Below are positions 1 to 5,760 of a stretch of DNA of 5,950 bases, piece by piece. Within the stretch, counting starts at the first letter, position 1. Every line of letters begins with the position of its first letter. The position numbers were made by a program, and so were the translations under genes. The stretch comes from an uncultured Eubacteriales bacterium. GTDB taxonomy: Bacteria > Bacillota > Clostridia > Oscillospirales > Acutalibacteraceae. Where the stretch lies: contig CAOSWK010000016.1 in the NCBI GenBank assembly GCA_948527295.1, forward strand, positions 1 through 5,950, given 5' to 3'. The notes beneath the pieces were generated by a model, which was not told the DNA's origin, searched no databases, and saw only the letters and a program-made list of their open reading frames with translations.

Positions 1-2
1 TT

Positions 3-65
3 AAGGCAAAACTAAAAGGACTGAGTCCTTTGCAATACAGGCTCCAATCCTTATCAGTTGCATAA
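3..65 (+). CDS. IS3-family transposase (OrfB), C-terminal end only, cut by the window edge
   Basis: Frame 3 reads KAKLKGLSPLQYR followed by LQSLSVA and a TAA stop at 63-65. The block with K-LKGLSP-QYR is the characteristic C-terminal tail of IS3/IS150-type DDE (rve domain) transposases, which catalyse excision and integration of the element. Only 20 residues are visible, so the catalytic DDE residues and the OrfA/OrfB frameshift cannot be assessed, nor whether the copy is intact. The stop is followed within 12 bp by the element's terminal repeat, as expected for this family. Confidence 0.8.
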   Translation, partial: KAKLKGLSPLQYRLQSLSVA

Positions 66-76
66 CCATAAATTTT

Positions 77-101
77 TATCCAACTTTTTGGTGGCAGATC
101 A
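77..101 (+). repeat. Terminal inverted repeat (right end) of the IS3-family element
   Basis: Read on the minus strand this is TGATCTGCCACCAAAAAGTT followed by GGATA. It has the pattern of IS150-like termini: TGA, CTG, a C-rich step, AAAAAGTTGGA. It starts with TG on the minus strand and so ends with CA on the plus strand. The exact outer base (101) is inferred; the partner left repeat and target duplication are not in the window. Confidence 0.65.
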
Positions 102-243
102 AAGCCTGTTAGCGGTTTCTCTTTTAGAAAGGTTTAAAGGCATTTTGTGCAAAAAAGAGCAGGTTGTGTGAAGGAAAATCAGTTCTTTAAATTCCAAAAA
201 TTTTTATTTTTTAATATCATCAAAAAAGCGCGACACATTGGCA
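102..243. other. Flank of the insertion sequence, no gene seen
   Basis: No frame here is open for a meaningful length with a plausible start and ribosome binding site. The only local structure noted is a small hairpin, TTTCT/AGAAA, around 116-130. The stretch is probably old target DNA beside the insertion sequence. Confidence 0.4.
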
Positions 244-295
244 TTGTATCAGTATTTGGGCAAAAATATGCCCAATCAATATACTTTTGATACAA
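244..295. repeat. Nested imperfect inverted repeat
   Basis: Three stems stack into one hairpin or cruciform. TTGTATCA (244-251) pairs with TGATACAA (288-295), GTAT (252-255) with ATAC (281-284), and TTGGGCA (256-262) with TGCCCAA (269-275) around a six-base loop. Bulges are TCAAT (276-280) and TTT (285-287). Neither strand shows a clear U-tract after it, so a simple terminator is not the best reading. It directly abuts the next hairpin. Confidence 0.6.
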
Positions 296-331
296 AAATA
301 GCTCTGTACAATACGCGGTACAAAGCTATTT
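294..331 (-). terminator. Rho-independent-terminator-like hairpin reading leftward
   Basis: A 14-base arm (318-331) pairs with 296-309 with one mismatch around the loop AATACGCG (310-317). On the minus strand the stem runs into TTTTTG, a short U-tract. It lies 9 nt past a minus-strand stop codon at 340-342 and about 365 nt past the stop of the long acidic-protein gene. It could end that transcript or the decayed frame between them. GC content of the stem is modest, so strength is uncertain. Confidence 0.55.
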
Positions 332-339
332 ATATATTT

Positions 340-534
340 CTAATCTAAATTAATATCTTCTTTAATTTTTGCACTGTATCTTTTCAATTTGCTGTCAAAA
401 ACTATGTGCCAACAGCTGCTAATTTGCCCAGTGTAATCTTTTAGCCAATTCATAGCGTTTTTTATGAATTTATTTCAAAACCCTAATTTGAGTTTTGCGT
501 AGAGTTTTTTCAACTCGATAAAAAGGCTTACTAT
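340..534 (-). pseudogene. Probable remnant of a minus-strand gene, interrupted by a stop; family not recognised
   Basis: One minus-strand frame reads through 534-340 with a single internal TGA (477-475). The part before the stop contains ELKKLYAKLKLGF; the part after contains NWLKDYTGQISSCWHIVF and ends at a TAG (342-340). The piece from the ATG at 453 is only 37 residues and has no clear ribosome binding site. Its amino acid content (W, C, H, G, D mixed with K and I) looks more protein-like than random AT-rich DNA, and a terminator-like hairpin follows 9 nt later. These points suggest the tail of a former gene. I recognise no family. The alternative is chance open frame in AT-rich DNA. Confidence 0.3.
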
Positions 535-695
535 TTATCGTTTGGATAGAATATAAAATCTTTAAATCCAATACTCGAATATTTGAAAAGCTTTTGCGTC
601 AGCATATTATAAAAAGTTTATACCAAAAAATAAATTTTTTCACACATATAAATTTCCTTGTAAGCTTTAGATTCACAAAAGGTAAAATTAAATTT

Positions 696-3600
696 TTATG
701 AATTTATAGCGTGCGATACTTGGTTTAATGTTTTTAACGCATCTTTATTAAAGTCATTTTCGTGATATGTTTTTAAGAAGCTTTGTGCCATTAAGTGACC
801 ATTTTCAGTACGTCTTATTTTTTTACCTAGTCTAGAGAGCTGCTTTGTTAGCTTATCTCTAGATTTTTGATTAAGATTATTTAAGTCTTCTGCATTTTGG
901 ACTTTTGACGTTAAATAATTTACCTTGCCCTTGTATGACATAAAATAGTATCTAAATGGGAGCTTAACTTCGGTTTCTGTTGTAATTCCTTTAATATTTT
1001 TGCTTGTAATATCGTCACTTGATTCTTCACTGCTGTAACTAGCACTATTATCAAAGGTTATGCCGCTATCACTAGAGCCTTCATCGTCCGTTTCGTCACT
1101 GCTAAGCTCGAAGCGTATGTATTTTTCATTTGGATTTTCGCTATTGTTATCCTCAATTTTAATTTCATGAGGTGCAGCACTAGTGATGCTGTCTGAACTT
1201 TCATCTAAGTTAGTATCAATTGCAACTTGGCTAACGCTGATTTCTGGAGCTTCATCTGTTTTATTTTCGGCATTAACTTCTGCGCTAATGACATTTTCGT
1301 TCTCGTTGTCATTAGAATCTGATTTTGTAACATAATCTGAAGAATCAAAAGCTTCATCTGATTCAATAGTCCTGTCTCCATATATAACATCGGCCCCGCA
1401 TTTATATACATAAACACGCCCAACAGAGTCTGGTATTTGAATATCTTGAGAAGAACCATCTAAAACGTCTTCATAAAATGTAACGCTGCTGCAATCTTCT
1501 CCAATAATAATATTAGGGGTTTTATAGAAAGCATTTCCCAAAGCCTCACGAATTTCAACGTTTTTACAGTTAGAAAAATCAATAGTTCCAAAATTTCGCA
1601 ATTGATCGACATTTTCACTATTTACAACAAAAATATCTGCCTCTGGCAAAACAAGCGTTTTGCTTTCTTGGGCAAATTTAGGAATTTTAAAGTAATTAAA
1701 GAATTCTCCTTCCCATGTGCCGCCAAATTCATAATCAGAATCATTTATACTGTCTTTATAATCTTCATCAGAAAGCCCGCCACTTGCACTCCTTTCACGT
1801 CCTGGACTATTGAAGGCAATTTCTTCCCAATTTCTCTCTGTTTCAGATAAATCCTTTTTGATTGTTGATCCAGTAAATTCAACTGTTCCAATAGATACAA
1901 ACGCAGAAGGAGCAATAGTCTCGTTATCTTCAAGAATATGAGCATATTTATCAGAATTAACTCCATTAAAGCTTTTATCTGCAAGTGCCTCGTTAAGGGC
2001 TTTATCTACACCTTCTTGATCATAAAAAGATGAATTTGCAGATATGAAAAGATGATTTACCTTTTTAATGGCATTTTCCTCAATAATAACCTCTTTGCAA
2101 TTTTCTGGCAAATAAAGATTTTCAACTTCTTTAAAGGCTCCTTCTTCGATGACCAGCTTATCAGTTATATTTCTCAGGTCTATAGTCCCGGCCGTATTAG
2201 AATTTGTGCCTCCTTCTATTATTAAGGTTTTTGTACCGGGCGCTGCAGAAATACTTTGAGGGATTATTAAATTTCGAACCGGTGCCCCAGATTTACTACG
2301 CTCTTCATATGTATAACCTGATCTGCGACTAACTTTTTCTAGTTTTTTGTCGTTAAGTAGGCCAACAACCGGGAATTCTTCACCGTTTTCTGTTTCAACC
2401 TCTTCTGGAACTTCAAGATTTTCTAATTTCTCTTTTGTTGGTGAAAAATAGGAAATAAGTACTCCGTCGTTGCCCTCCTGGCAAACAAAATAATTTCCGC
2501 TTTCGTCATGAGCAAAAAAGTAGCCTTCGTTCAATTTTATATTTTTTATCATTGATTTCGCATCAACGTCTATTTCATCCTCGTCATCATCAAATTTATT
2601 TTGTTCGTATTTATCTAGAACCTCCTTTATCCTTTTTTGCACTTTATCAGGGAGTTTTCTCCAAGTATTTTTGCTTTTTTTAATTTTCTTAAGCGTCTCA
2701 ATATTATCATCAATAGATTCATCCTCTATTAGACCGTCAATATCGTTAAACATTACAGCCTTTATTACTTCGCCGTAGTCTGAGGTATCATCAATTTCAA
2801 AAAATCCATCATCACGTGAAGTGATATTATCTGCAATTTCTAAAAATTTTTCTATAGATATTGTATGGCCACTATATTCAATTGAAATACCATTGTTGCC
2901 AGTCTCAATATTGATCTCTTCTGGATATATGTTATTTAAGTCTATATCATCATTTTCTTCAATATCCATTTCATCGTCGTCGTCATCTTCATTAACGTCC
3001 GCTTCATTGTCGTCGTCATCTTCATCAACGTCCATTTCATCATCTTCGTCATCAAAGTTACCCTGTTCGTATTCATCTAAAAACGCATTGATTCTATTTT
3101 GTATTCTTTCTGGAATGTTACTCCAAATATTTTCATTGTCTCTAAGACCCGCCATAACTTCATGAATCTGGTCAAGGAGCTTTAGGTTATTTCCCAAGGC
3201 TTCCATAACGTCCTCGTTAAAAAGTATACACTTTAGAGCTCTGCTTATATTCTTGGCATTCTTAGGAGAATAGATACCACCATTTTCTTGAAAACTTTCT
3301 GCAAATTCTAAAAGGGTATCCATACTCATGCTTATAGACTGTCCATCATATTCATATTCAATTGAAATATTGCCATCATCGTCAATCTCTATATCGACAT
3401 TTTTCGGATCTATTTCATCCAGGCATATATCATCATTCTCTTCCTCTTCGTCATTTGCGTCTTCGTTGTTTTCATCATCACTGCTAGTTACTTGTTGCTG
3501 TTGAACAGCCCTTCCCTTTCCGCTTCCTCCGGCAGCAAAAGATTGTGCGCCCATTCCGCCAAACATAGAAAGAGTCATAATTCCAAGGCCAAGCAATGGT

Positions 3601-3869
3601 TTAATTGCAATTCCTCGACCTCCGCTTACGTCCGACAAAGCTTCTTCAGGTAATTCACTTAGCGTTTCTTTTTCGTAGTCGAGTAAATCATTTTCCGAAA
3701 AATCTTTTTTATGCTTTTCCACAAGCGGCATTATATGCTTTTTTATTAACTCTTTTAAATCCTCCTCGCTCTTAATTTTTTTAGATTCTTCTAAGATTTT
3801 TTCCTTTAACTTTGTGTACGAAAATATTTGCTTATAAAACCCTTCGATTTCTCTTTTTTTGTTTTCCAC
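696..3869 (-). CDS. Large acidic exported protein: Nif11-like leader, signal segment, duplicated domain, BspA-like leucine-rich repeats
   Basis: Residues are counted from GTG 3869. This start is preferred over TTG at 3878 because AAGGAG (3884-3879) touches the latter, while GTG sits 9 nt away; TTG at 3872 (6 nt) is possible. Residues 11-84 form a Nif11-like leader ending VSGG. Residues 85-113 form a Sec-like signal segment (R85, K90, hydrophobic stretch, SFA-A). Then come an acidic linker, a domain (about 148-282), a Asp/Glu linker with 11-residue repeats, a second copy of the domain (about 309-436), BspA-type LRR_5-like sequence (about 443-832; e.g. LVIEEGAFKEVENLYLP), a Ser/Asp/Glu-rich stretch (about 835-967) and a basic C-terminal domain (about 969-1057). 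No LPXTG anchor or catalytic motif is visible. Probably a secreted or surface protein; its binding partner is unknown. The leader is shared with the divergent gene at 4390. Confidence 0.85.
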   Translation of the reverse strand: MENKKREIEGFYKQIFSYTKLKEKILEESKKIKSEEDLKELIKKHIMPLVEKHKKDFSENDLLDYEKETLSELPEEALSDVSGGRGIAIKPLLGLGIMTLSMFGGMGAQSFAAGGSGKGRAVQQQQVTSSDDENNEDANDEEEENDDICLDEIDPKNVDIEIDDDGNISIEYEYDGQSISMSMDTLLEFAESFQENGGIYSPKNAKNISRALKCILFNEDVMEALGNNLKLLDQIHEVMAGLRDNENIWSNIPERIQNRINAFLDEYEQGNFDDEDDEMDVDEDDDDNEADVNEDDDDDEMDIEENDDIDLNNIYPEEINIETGNNGISIEYSGHTISIEKFLEIADNITSRDDGFFEIDDTSDYGEVIKAVMFNDIDGLIEDESIDDNIETLKKIKKSKNTWRKLPDKVQKRIKEVLDKYEQNKFDDDEDEIDVDAKSMIKNIKLNEGYFFAHDESGNYFVCQEGNDGVLISYFSPTKEKLENLEVPEEVETENGEEFPVVGLLNDKKLEKVSRRSGYTYEERSKSGAPVRNLIIPQSISAAPGTKTLIIEGGTNSNTAGTIDLRNITDKLVIEEGAFKEVENLYLPENCKEVIIEENAIKKVNHLFISANSSFYDQEGVDKALNEALADKSFNGVNSDKYAHILEDNETIAPSAFVSIGTVEFTGSTIKKDLSETERNWEEIAFNSPGRERSASGGLSDEDYKDSINDSDYEFGGTWEGEFFNYFKIPKFAQESKTLVLPEADIFVVNSENVDQLRNFGTIDFSNCKNVEIREALGNAFYKTPNIIIGEDCSSVTFYEDVLDGSSQDIQIPDSVGRVYVYKCGADVIYGDRTIESDEAFDSSDYVTKSDSNDNENENVISAEVNAENKTDEAPEISVSQVAIDTNLDESSDSITSAAPHEIKIEDNNSENPNEKYIRFELSSDETDDEGSSDSGITFDNSASYSSEESSDDITSKNIKGITTETEVKLPFRYYFMSYKGKVNYLTSKVQNAEDLNNLNQKSRDKLTKQLSRLGKKIRRTENGHLMAQSFLKTYHENDFNKDALKTLNQVSHAINS
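2971..3053 (-). repeat. Imperfect 33-bp tandem repeat encoding an Asp/Glu-rich linker
   Basis: Units 2971-3003 and 3004-3036 match at 29 of 33 positions and a partial third unit follows to 3053. On the minus strand they encode 11-residue acidic repeats: EMDVDEDDDDN, EADVNEDDDDD and EMDIEENDDID. They lie in the linker between the two copies of the duplicated domain. Confidence 0.85.
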
Positions 3870-3878
3870 CAAAATCAA

Positions 3879-3884
3879 CTCCTT
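3879..3884 (-). promoter_or_regulatory. Ribosome binding site of the long acidic-protein gene
   Basis: AAGGAG on the minus strand, continuing as TTGAT, matches the anti-Shine-Dalgarno complement almost throughout. Its position, directly next to TTG 3878, argues that translation begins at GTG 3869 (9 nt spacer) or TTG 3872 (6 nt). Confidence 0.85.
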
Positions 3885-3900
3885 TTCAATAATTAACTAT

Positions 3901-3929
3901 ATTATACTATAAATAGCCTAAATTGTCAA
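3901..3929 (-). promoter_or_regulatory. Perfect-consensus sigma-A promoter for the long acidic-protein gene
   Basis: On the minus strand TTGACA (3929-3924) and TATAAT (3906-3901) are separated by exactly 17 bp. Transcription would start near 3894, giving a leader of about 25 nt that contains the ribosome binding site. The DNA upstream of the -35 box is almost pure A/T and could act as an UP element. No operator-like dyad overlaps it. Confidence 0.9.
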
Positions 3930-4027
3930 CAAATTTTATTAAATTTGATTTAAATATGTGCAAAATATCATTAATTTTTAATTTTCAATAAATTTTTAAA
4001 CACAAAAAGCCTCAGTAAAGAACAAAG

Positions 4028-4105
4028 TTTTTGTGCACTCTCTGTGCGACTTAAGTTATTGCCCTTGTACTTGTAATTAACAGGTGTGTGTTGGCGCCAC
4101 CGATG
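4028..4105. other. GC-richer island with short dyads, of unknown nature
   Basis: Roughly half of 4034-4105 is G or C, while the flanks are mostly A/T. Small dyads are GCAC/GTGC (4035-4038 with 4044-4047), the palindrome TGGCGCCA (4092-4099) and GGTG/CACC (4083-4086 with 4098-4101). It could be a small RNA, the scar of a mobile element, or a regulatory site shared by the flanking genes. No promoter with both boxes at proper spacing was found for it, although TATAAT occurs at 4106-4111. Confidence 0.35.
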
Positions 4106-4211
4106 TATAATATAATAAATTTTTCACATATAATTTCATTTTTTATCCATATTTTTGATTTACAGGTTTTAAAAAATTAATTGGAATAGAGTTCATCACA
4201 TCAATAATGCA

Positions 4212-4243
4212 CGGTTTTTATTTATCTTAATTAATAAAAATCG
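4212..4243. repeat. Inverted repeat in the divergent intergenic region
   Basis: CGGTTTTTATT (4212-4222) pairs with AATAAAAATCG (4233-4243), 11 bp including one G-T wobble, around a 10-base loop. It lies about 80 bp upstream of the plus-strand promoter. The stem is A/T-dominated, so this may be a protein-binding dyad or simple AT-rich coincidence. Confidence 0.35.
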
Positions 4244-4325
4244 CTTTTACTAAATTTTACAGCTAAAGATTAATTGGAGATAATCTACTATTAATTTGTG
4301 AAATTTATTTTAAATATATCATATA

Positions 4326-4354
4326 TTGACAAATCAACTATTGTGTGCTATAAT
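4326..4354 (+). promoter_or_regulatory. Perfect-consensus sigma-A promoter with extended -10 for the plus-strand gene
   Basis: TTGACA (4326-4331) and TATAAT (4349-4354) are separated by exactly 17 bp, and TGC directly before the -10 box (4346-4348) makes an extended -10. Transcription would start near 4361, leaving a leader of about 29 nt. The upstream DNA is A/T-rich. Strong constitutive transcription is expected unless an unseen factor acts. Confidence 0.92.
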
Positions 4355-4376
4355 TATTAATCAAATTATAACAGAT

Positions 4377-4381
4377 AGAGG
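4377..4381 (+). promoter_or_regulatory. Ribosome binding site deciding a TTG start
   Basis: AGAGG lies 8 nt before TTG 4390. The leader homology with the divergent protein also begins close to this start (Phe9 here, Phe11 there), which supports TTG over any later codon. Confidence 0.75.
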
Positions 4382-4389
4382 CGGTAAAA

Positions 4390-5742
4390 TTGTTAAACAG
4401 TGATATTTGTGAATTTTATAAAAGAATAATAGATGATGAGAAACTGAAAAATACTTTGGGTTATGAACTAGAAAAAGTTTCGACTGACAATGAATTAAAA
4501 ATATTGCTGGAGAAAAAAATTCTACCGTTGGCTAAAAAATGGGGATATAGCTTTACTTATGAAGACTTGATGGGCTACGAAAAAGAAGCTATAAAATCTT
4601 TAGATAGGGAATTACTTAAAAGTGTAGCTGGGGGTACATCCAATAAACTTGCTAAAATTGCCAGCATAGTATCATTAAGTGCGATGGGCCTAAATTTATT
4701 TTCTCCTATAGCGGCTTTTGCTGCAAACGATAGTTTAATCAGAAGTTCAAAAACAAATGTGGTAGAAACTAAAAATTTGACGGCAGATCTGGAAGTTAAG
4801 GGAAAAATTAAAAAAATCATAAACTTAATAAACGAGCTTAAGCAATTAAATAAGCAAAATGATAAGGAAATCACTAGCAAATCTGGCAAAGAGAATTCTA
4901 TAGTAAAAAAAGAGTTTGTAGAGACTACTTCTGGCCGAGAAAACGCGGTAGAAGAATATGCTGGAAGCAAGGATGCTGGCTTTATAAATGGCAGTAAGAA
5001 GGAGACAAGCCAGGCAAAGGAAAATTTGCAAGAGGAAAAAGAAGAGTTAAATACGTTTTTAGAGGGAAAATCGCTGGAGTATTTGACGGAATTATTGGAA
5101 GAAAAGGTCCAAAAGCTAATAAATGCGGGAATAAAAATACCGCAGAATTTGGCAAAACAGGTTAAAGAATTCTTGCCAAAACTAAATATAGATTGCTCGG
5201 CAGACACGAACAAAGACGTGATTTTTGAAAAAAAGGATAATAAAAAAGATAAGAAAATAGCTGAAATATCAGATAAAGGAAATTTTGTGGCAAAAAAGGA
5301 CAAACCTTTCGAGAAATATGTTGGCAACCAAGGTATAAACTCTGTAAAAAATGATAGTAAAAAAGAAGAAAAAGCGCCGGATATAATGCGGGAATTAATG
5401 AAGATGGTTGAGCAGGATGTGATGAAGCTGGCCGAGCAGGAAATGATGAAGAGGGACGAGCAGGCCGAGCAGGAAATGATGAAGAGGGACGAGCAGTATG
5501 GGATGAACAAGTTCGAACAGTATATGGCAAAGCGGGCCAAACAAAATAGGCAGAGAGTACTCGCGCGGGATAAAATGCTGTTCGAGCAGGGGCCTAGGAA
5601 TCCGGCTGAGCCGAGGCAGAAGGGGGCCCAGCAAGAGCAAAGGCAAAGTTCCGAAATATCGTCATCACAGGATAATATGAAGAAGGAGCCCTTGCCACGA
5701 CAAGAAACCAATAATAAAAATGATAACGAGGTTTTAAAATAA
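4390..5742 (+). CDS. Exported Lys/Glu-rich helical protein with Nif11-like leader and signal segment; function unknown
   Basis: The protein has 450 residues and starts with TTG, supported by AGAGG 8 nt upstream. Residues 9-82 form a Nif11-like leader (WGYSFTYEDL, LDRELLKSVAGG). They align without gaps to the leader of the divergent protein. Residues 83-114 resemble a Sec signal: Lys86 and Lys89, a hydrophobic stretch, then AFA-A with cleavage likely after Ala111. The mature part is charged and low in complexity. A probable coiled coil spans about 204-262, and a Met/Lys/Glu/Gln-rich segment spans about 333-400 with two exact copies of AEQEMMKRDEQ. The tail is Gln/Arg/Pro-rich. No cysteine cluster, enzyme motif, LPXTG or C-terminal membrane anchor is seen. 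Codons become markedly GC-richer after about 5395. It stands alone on a strong promoter with a terminator behind it. It may be an extracellular scaffold or adhesin-like protein, but the sequence does not establish this. Confidence 0.85.
   Translation: MLNSDICEFYKRIIDDEKLKNTLGYELEKVSTDNELKILLEKKILPLAKKWGYSFTYEDLMGYEKEAIKSLDRELLKSVAGGTSNKLAKIASIVSLSAMGLNLFSPIAAFAANDSLIRSSKTNVVETKNLTADLEVKGKIKKIINLINELKQLNKQNDKEITSKSGKENSIVKKEFVETTSGRENAVEEYAGSKDAGFINGSKKETSQAKENLQEEKEELNTFLEGKSLEYLTELLEEKVQKLINAGIKIPQNLAKQVKEFLPKLNIDCSADTNKDVIFEKKDNKKDKKIAEISDKGNFVAKKDKPFEKYVGNQGINSVKNDSKKEEKAPDIMRELMKMVEQDVMKLAEQEMMKRDEQAEQEMMKRDEQYGMNKFEQYMAKRAKQNRQRVLARDKMLFEQGPRNPAEPRQKGAQQEQRQSSEISSSQDNMKKEPLPRQETNNKNDNEVLK
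5431..5496 (+). repeat. Exact 33-bp tandem duplication inside the plus-strand gene
   Basis: Two identical 33-bp units (5431-5463 and 5464-5496) each encode AEQEMMKRDEQ. A diverged relative, encoding VEQDVMKL, precedes them at 5407-5430. Perfect DNA identity points to a recent duplication, and the length keeps the reading frame. Confidence 0.95.
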
Positions 5743-5760
5743 TTGTTTTAATAATAATAA

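Larger units (their letters stand above)
1..101 (+). mobile_element. Right (3') end of an IS3-family, IS150-like insertion sequence; the rest lies outside the window
   Basis: The segment combines the last codons of an IS3-type transposase (3-65) with a terminal-repeat-like sequence (77-101) ending in CA, the usual arrangement at the right end of IS3-family elements. The left end and orfA/orfB bodies lie outside the window. The element reads toward the two large genes but ends about 600 bp before the first one. Family assignment is from recognition of the protein tail and terminal repeat, without a database search. Confidence 0.75.
3930..4325. other. Divergent intergenic region between the two promoters, no gene supported
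   Basis: Nearly 400 bp separates the two -35 boxes. Most is very AT-rich. It holds a weak dyad CACAAAAA/TTTTTGTG (4001-4008 with 4028-4035), a GC-richer island (about 4028-4105), a 10-bp direct repeat ATTAATTGGA (4176-4185 and 4269-4278) and an 11-bp stem (4212-4243). A minus-strand frame is open from about 4124 to beyond 4000 but has no conventional start or ribosome binding site. Confidence 0.6.

Noticed and set aside
87..170. Open plus-strand frame crossing the insertion-sequence end (text like LLAVSLLERFKGIL)
   Set aside because: It begins inside the terminal repeat, is under 30 codons and has no ribosome binding site.
1205..1984. Short open frames in other phases inside the acidic-protein gene
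   Set aside because: All lie within the long coding frame, have low-complexity or AT-driven composition and lack initiation signals.
2971..3053. CRISPR-like array suggested by regular 33-bp repeats
   Set aside because: The units are directly adjacent with no spacers, keep the reading frame and encode an acidic linker.
2821..3165. Open plus-strand frame opposite the acidic linker, giving long Ser runs
   Set aside because: Poly-Ser is the antisense of the Asp/Glu codons (TCATCG/TCATCT repeats). It has no ribosome binding site and lies within the stronger gene.
4083..4116. Possible promoter with TATAAT at 4106-4111
   Set aside because: The correctly spaced -35 position reads GGTGTG, far from consensus; TTGTAA is 29 bp away. 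No gene follows until 4390, which has its own perfect promoter.
5162..5646. Two minus-strand Pro/Ala/Ser- or Leu/His-rich frames
   Set aside because: They are shadows of the repeat-rich 3' end of the plus-strand gene, with periodicity copied from the 33-bp duplication.
4575..5711. Long open frame on the minus strand (378 codons) opposite the plus-strand gene
   Set aside because: It mirrors the Lys/Glu-rich codons of the real gene, giving Ser/Phe/Leu-rich text with no domain. The plus-strand gene has the promoter, ribosome binding site, leader and terminator.
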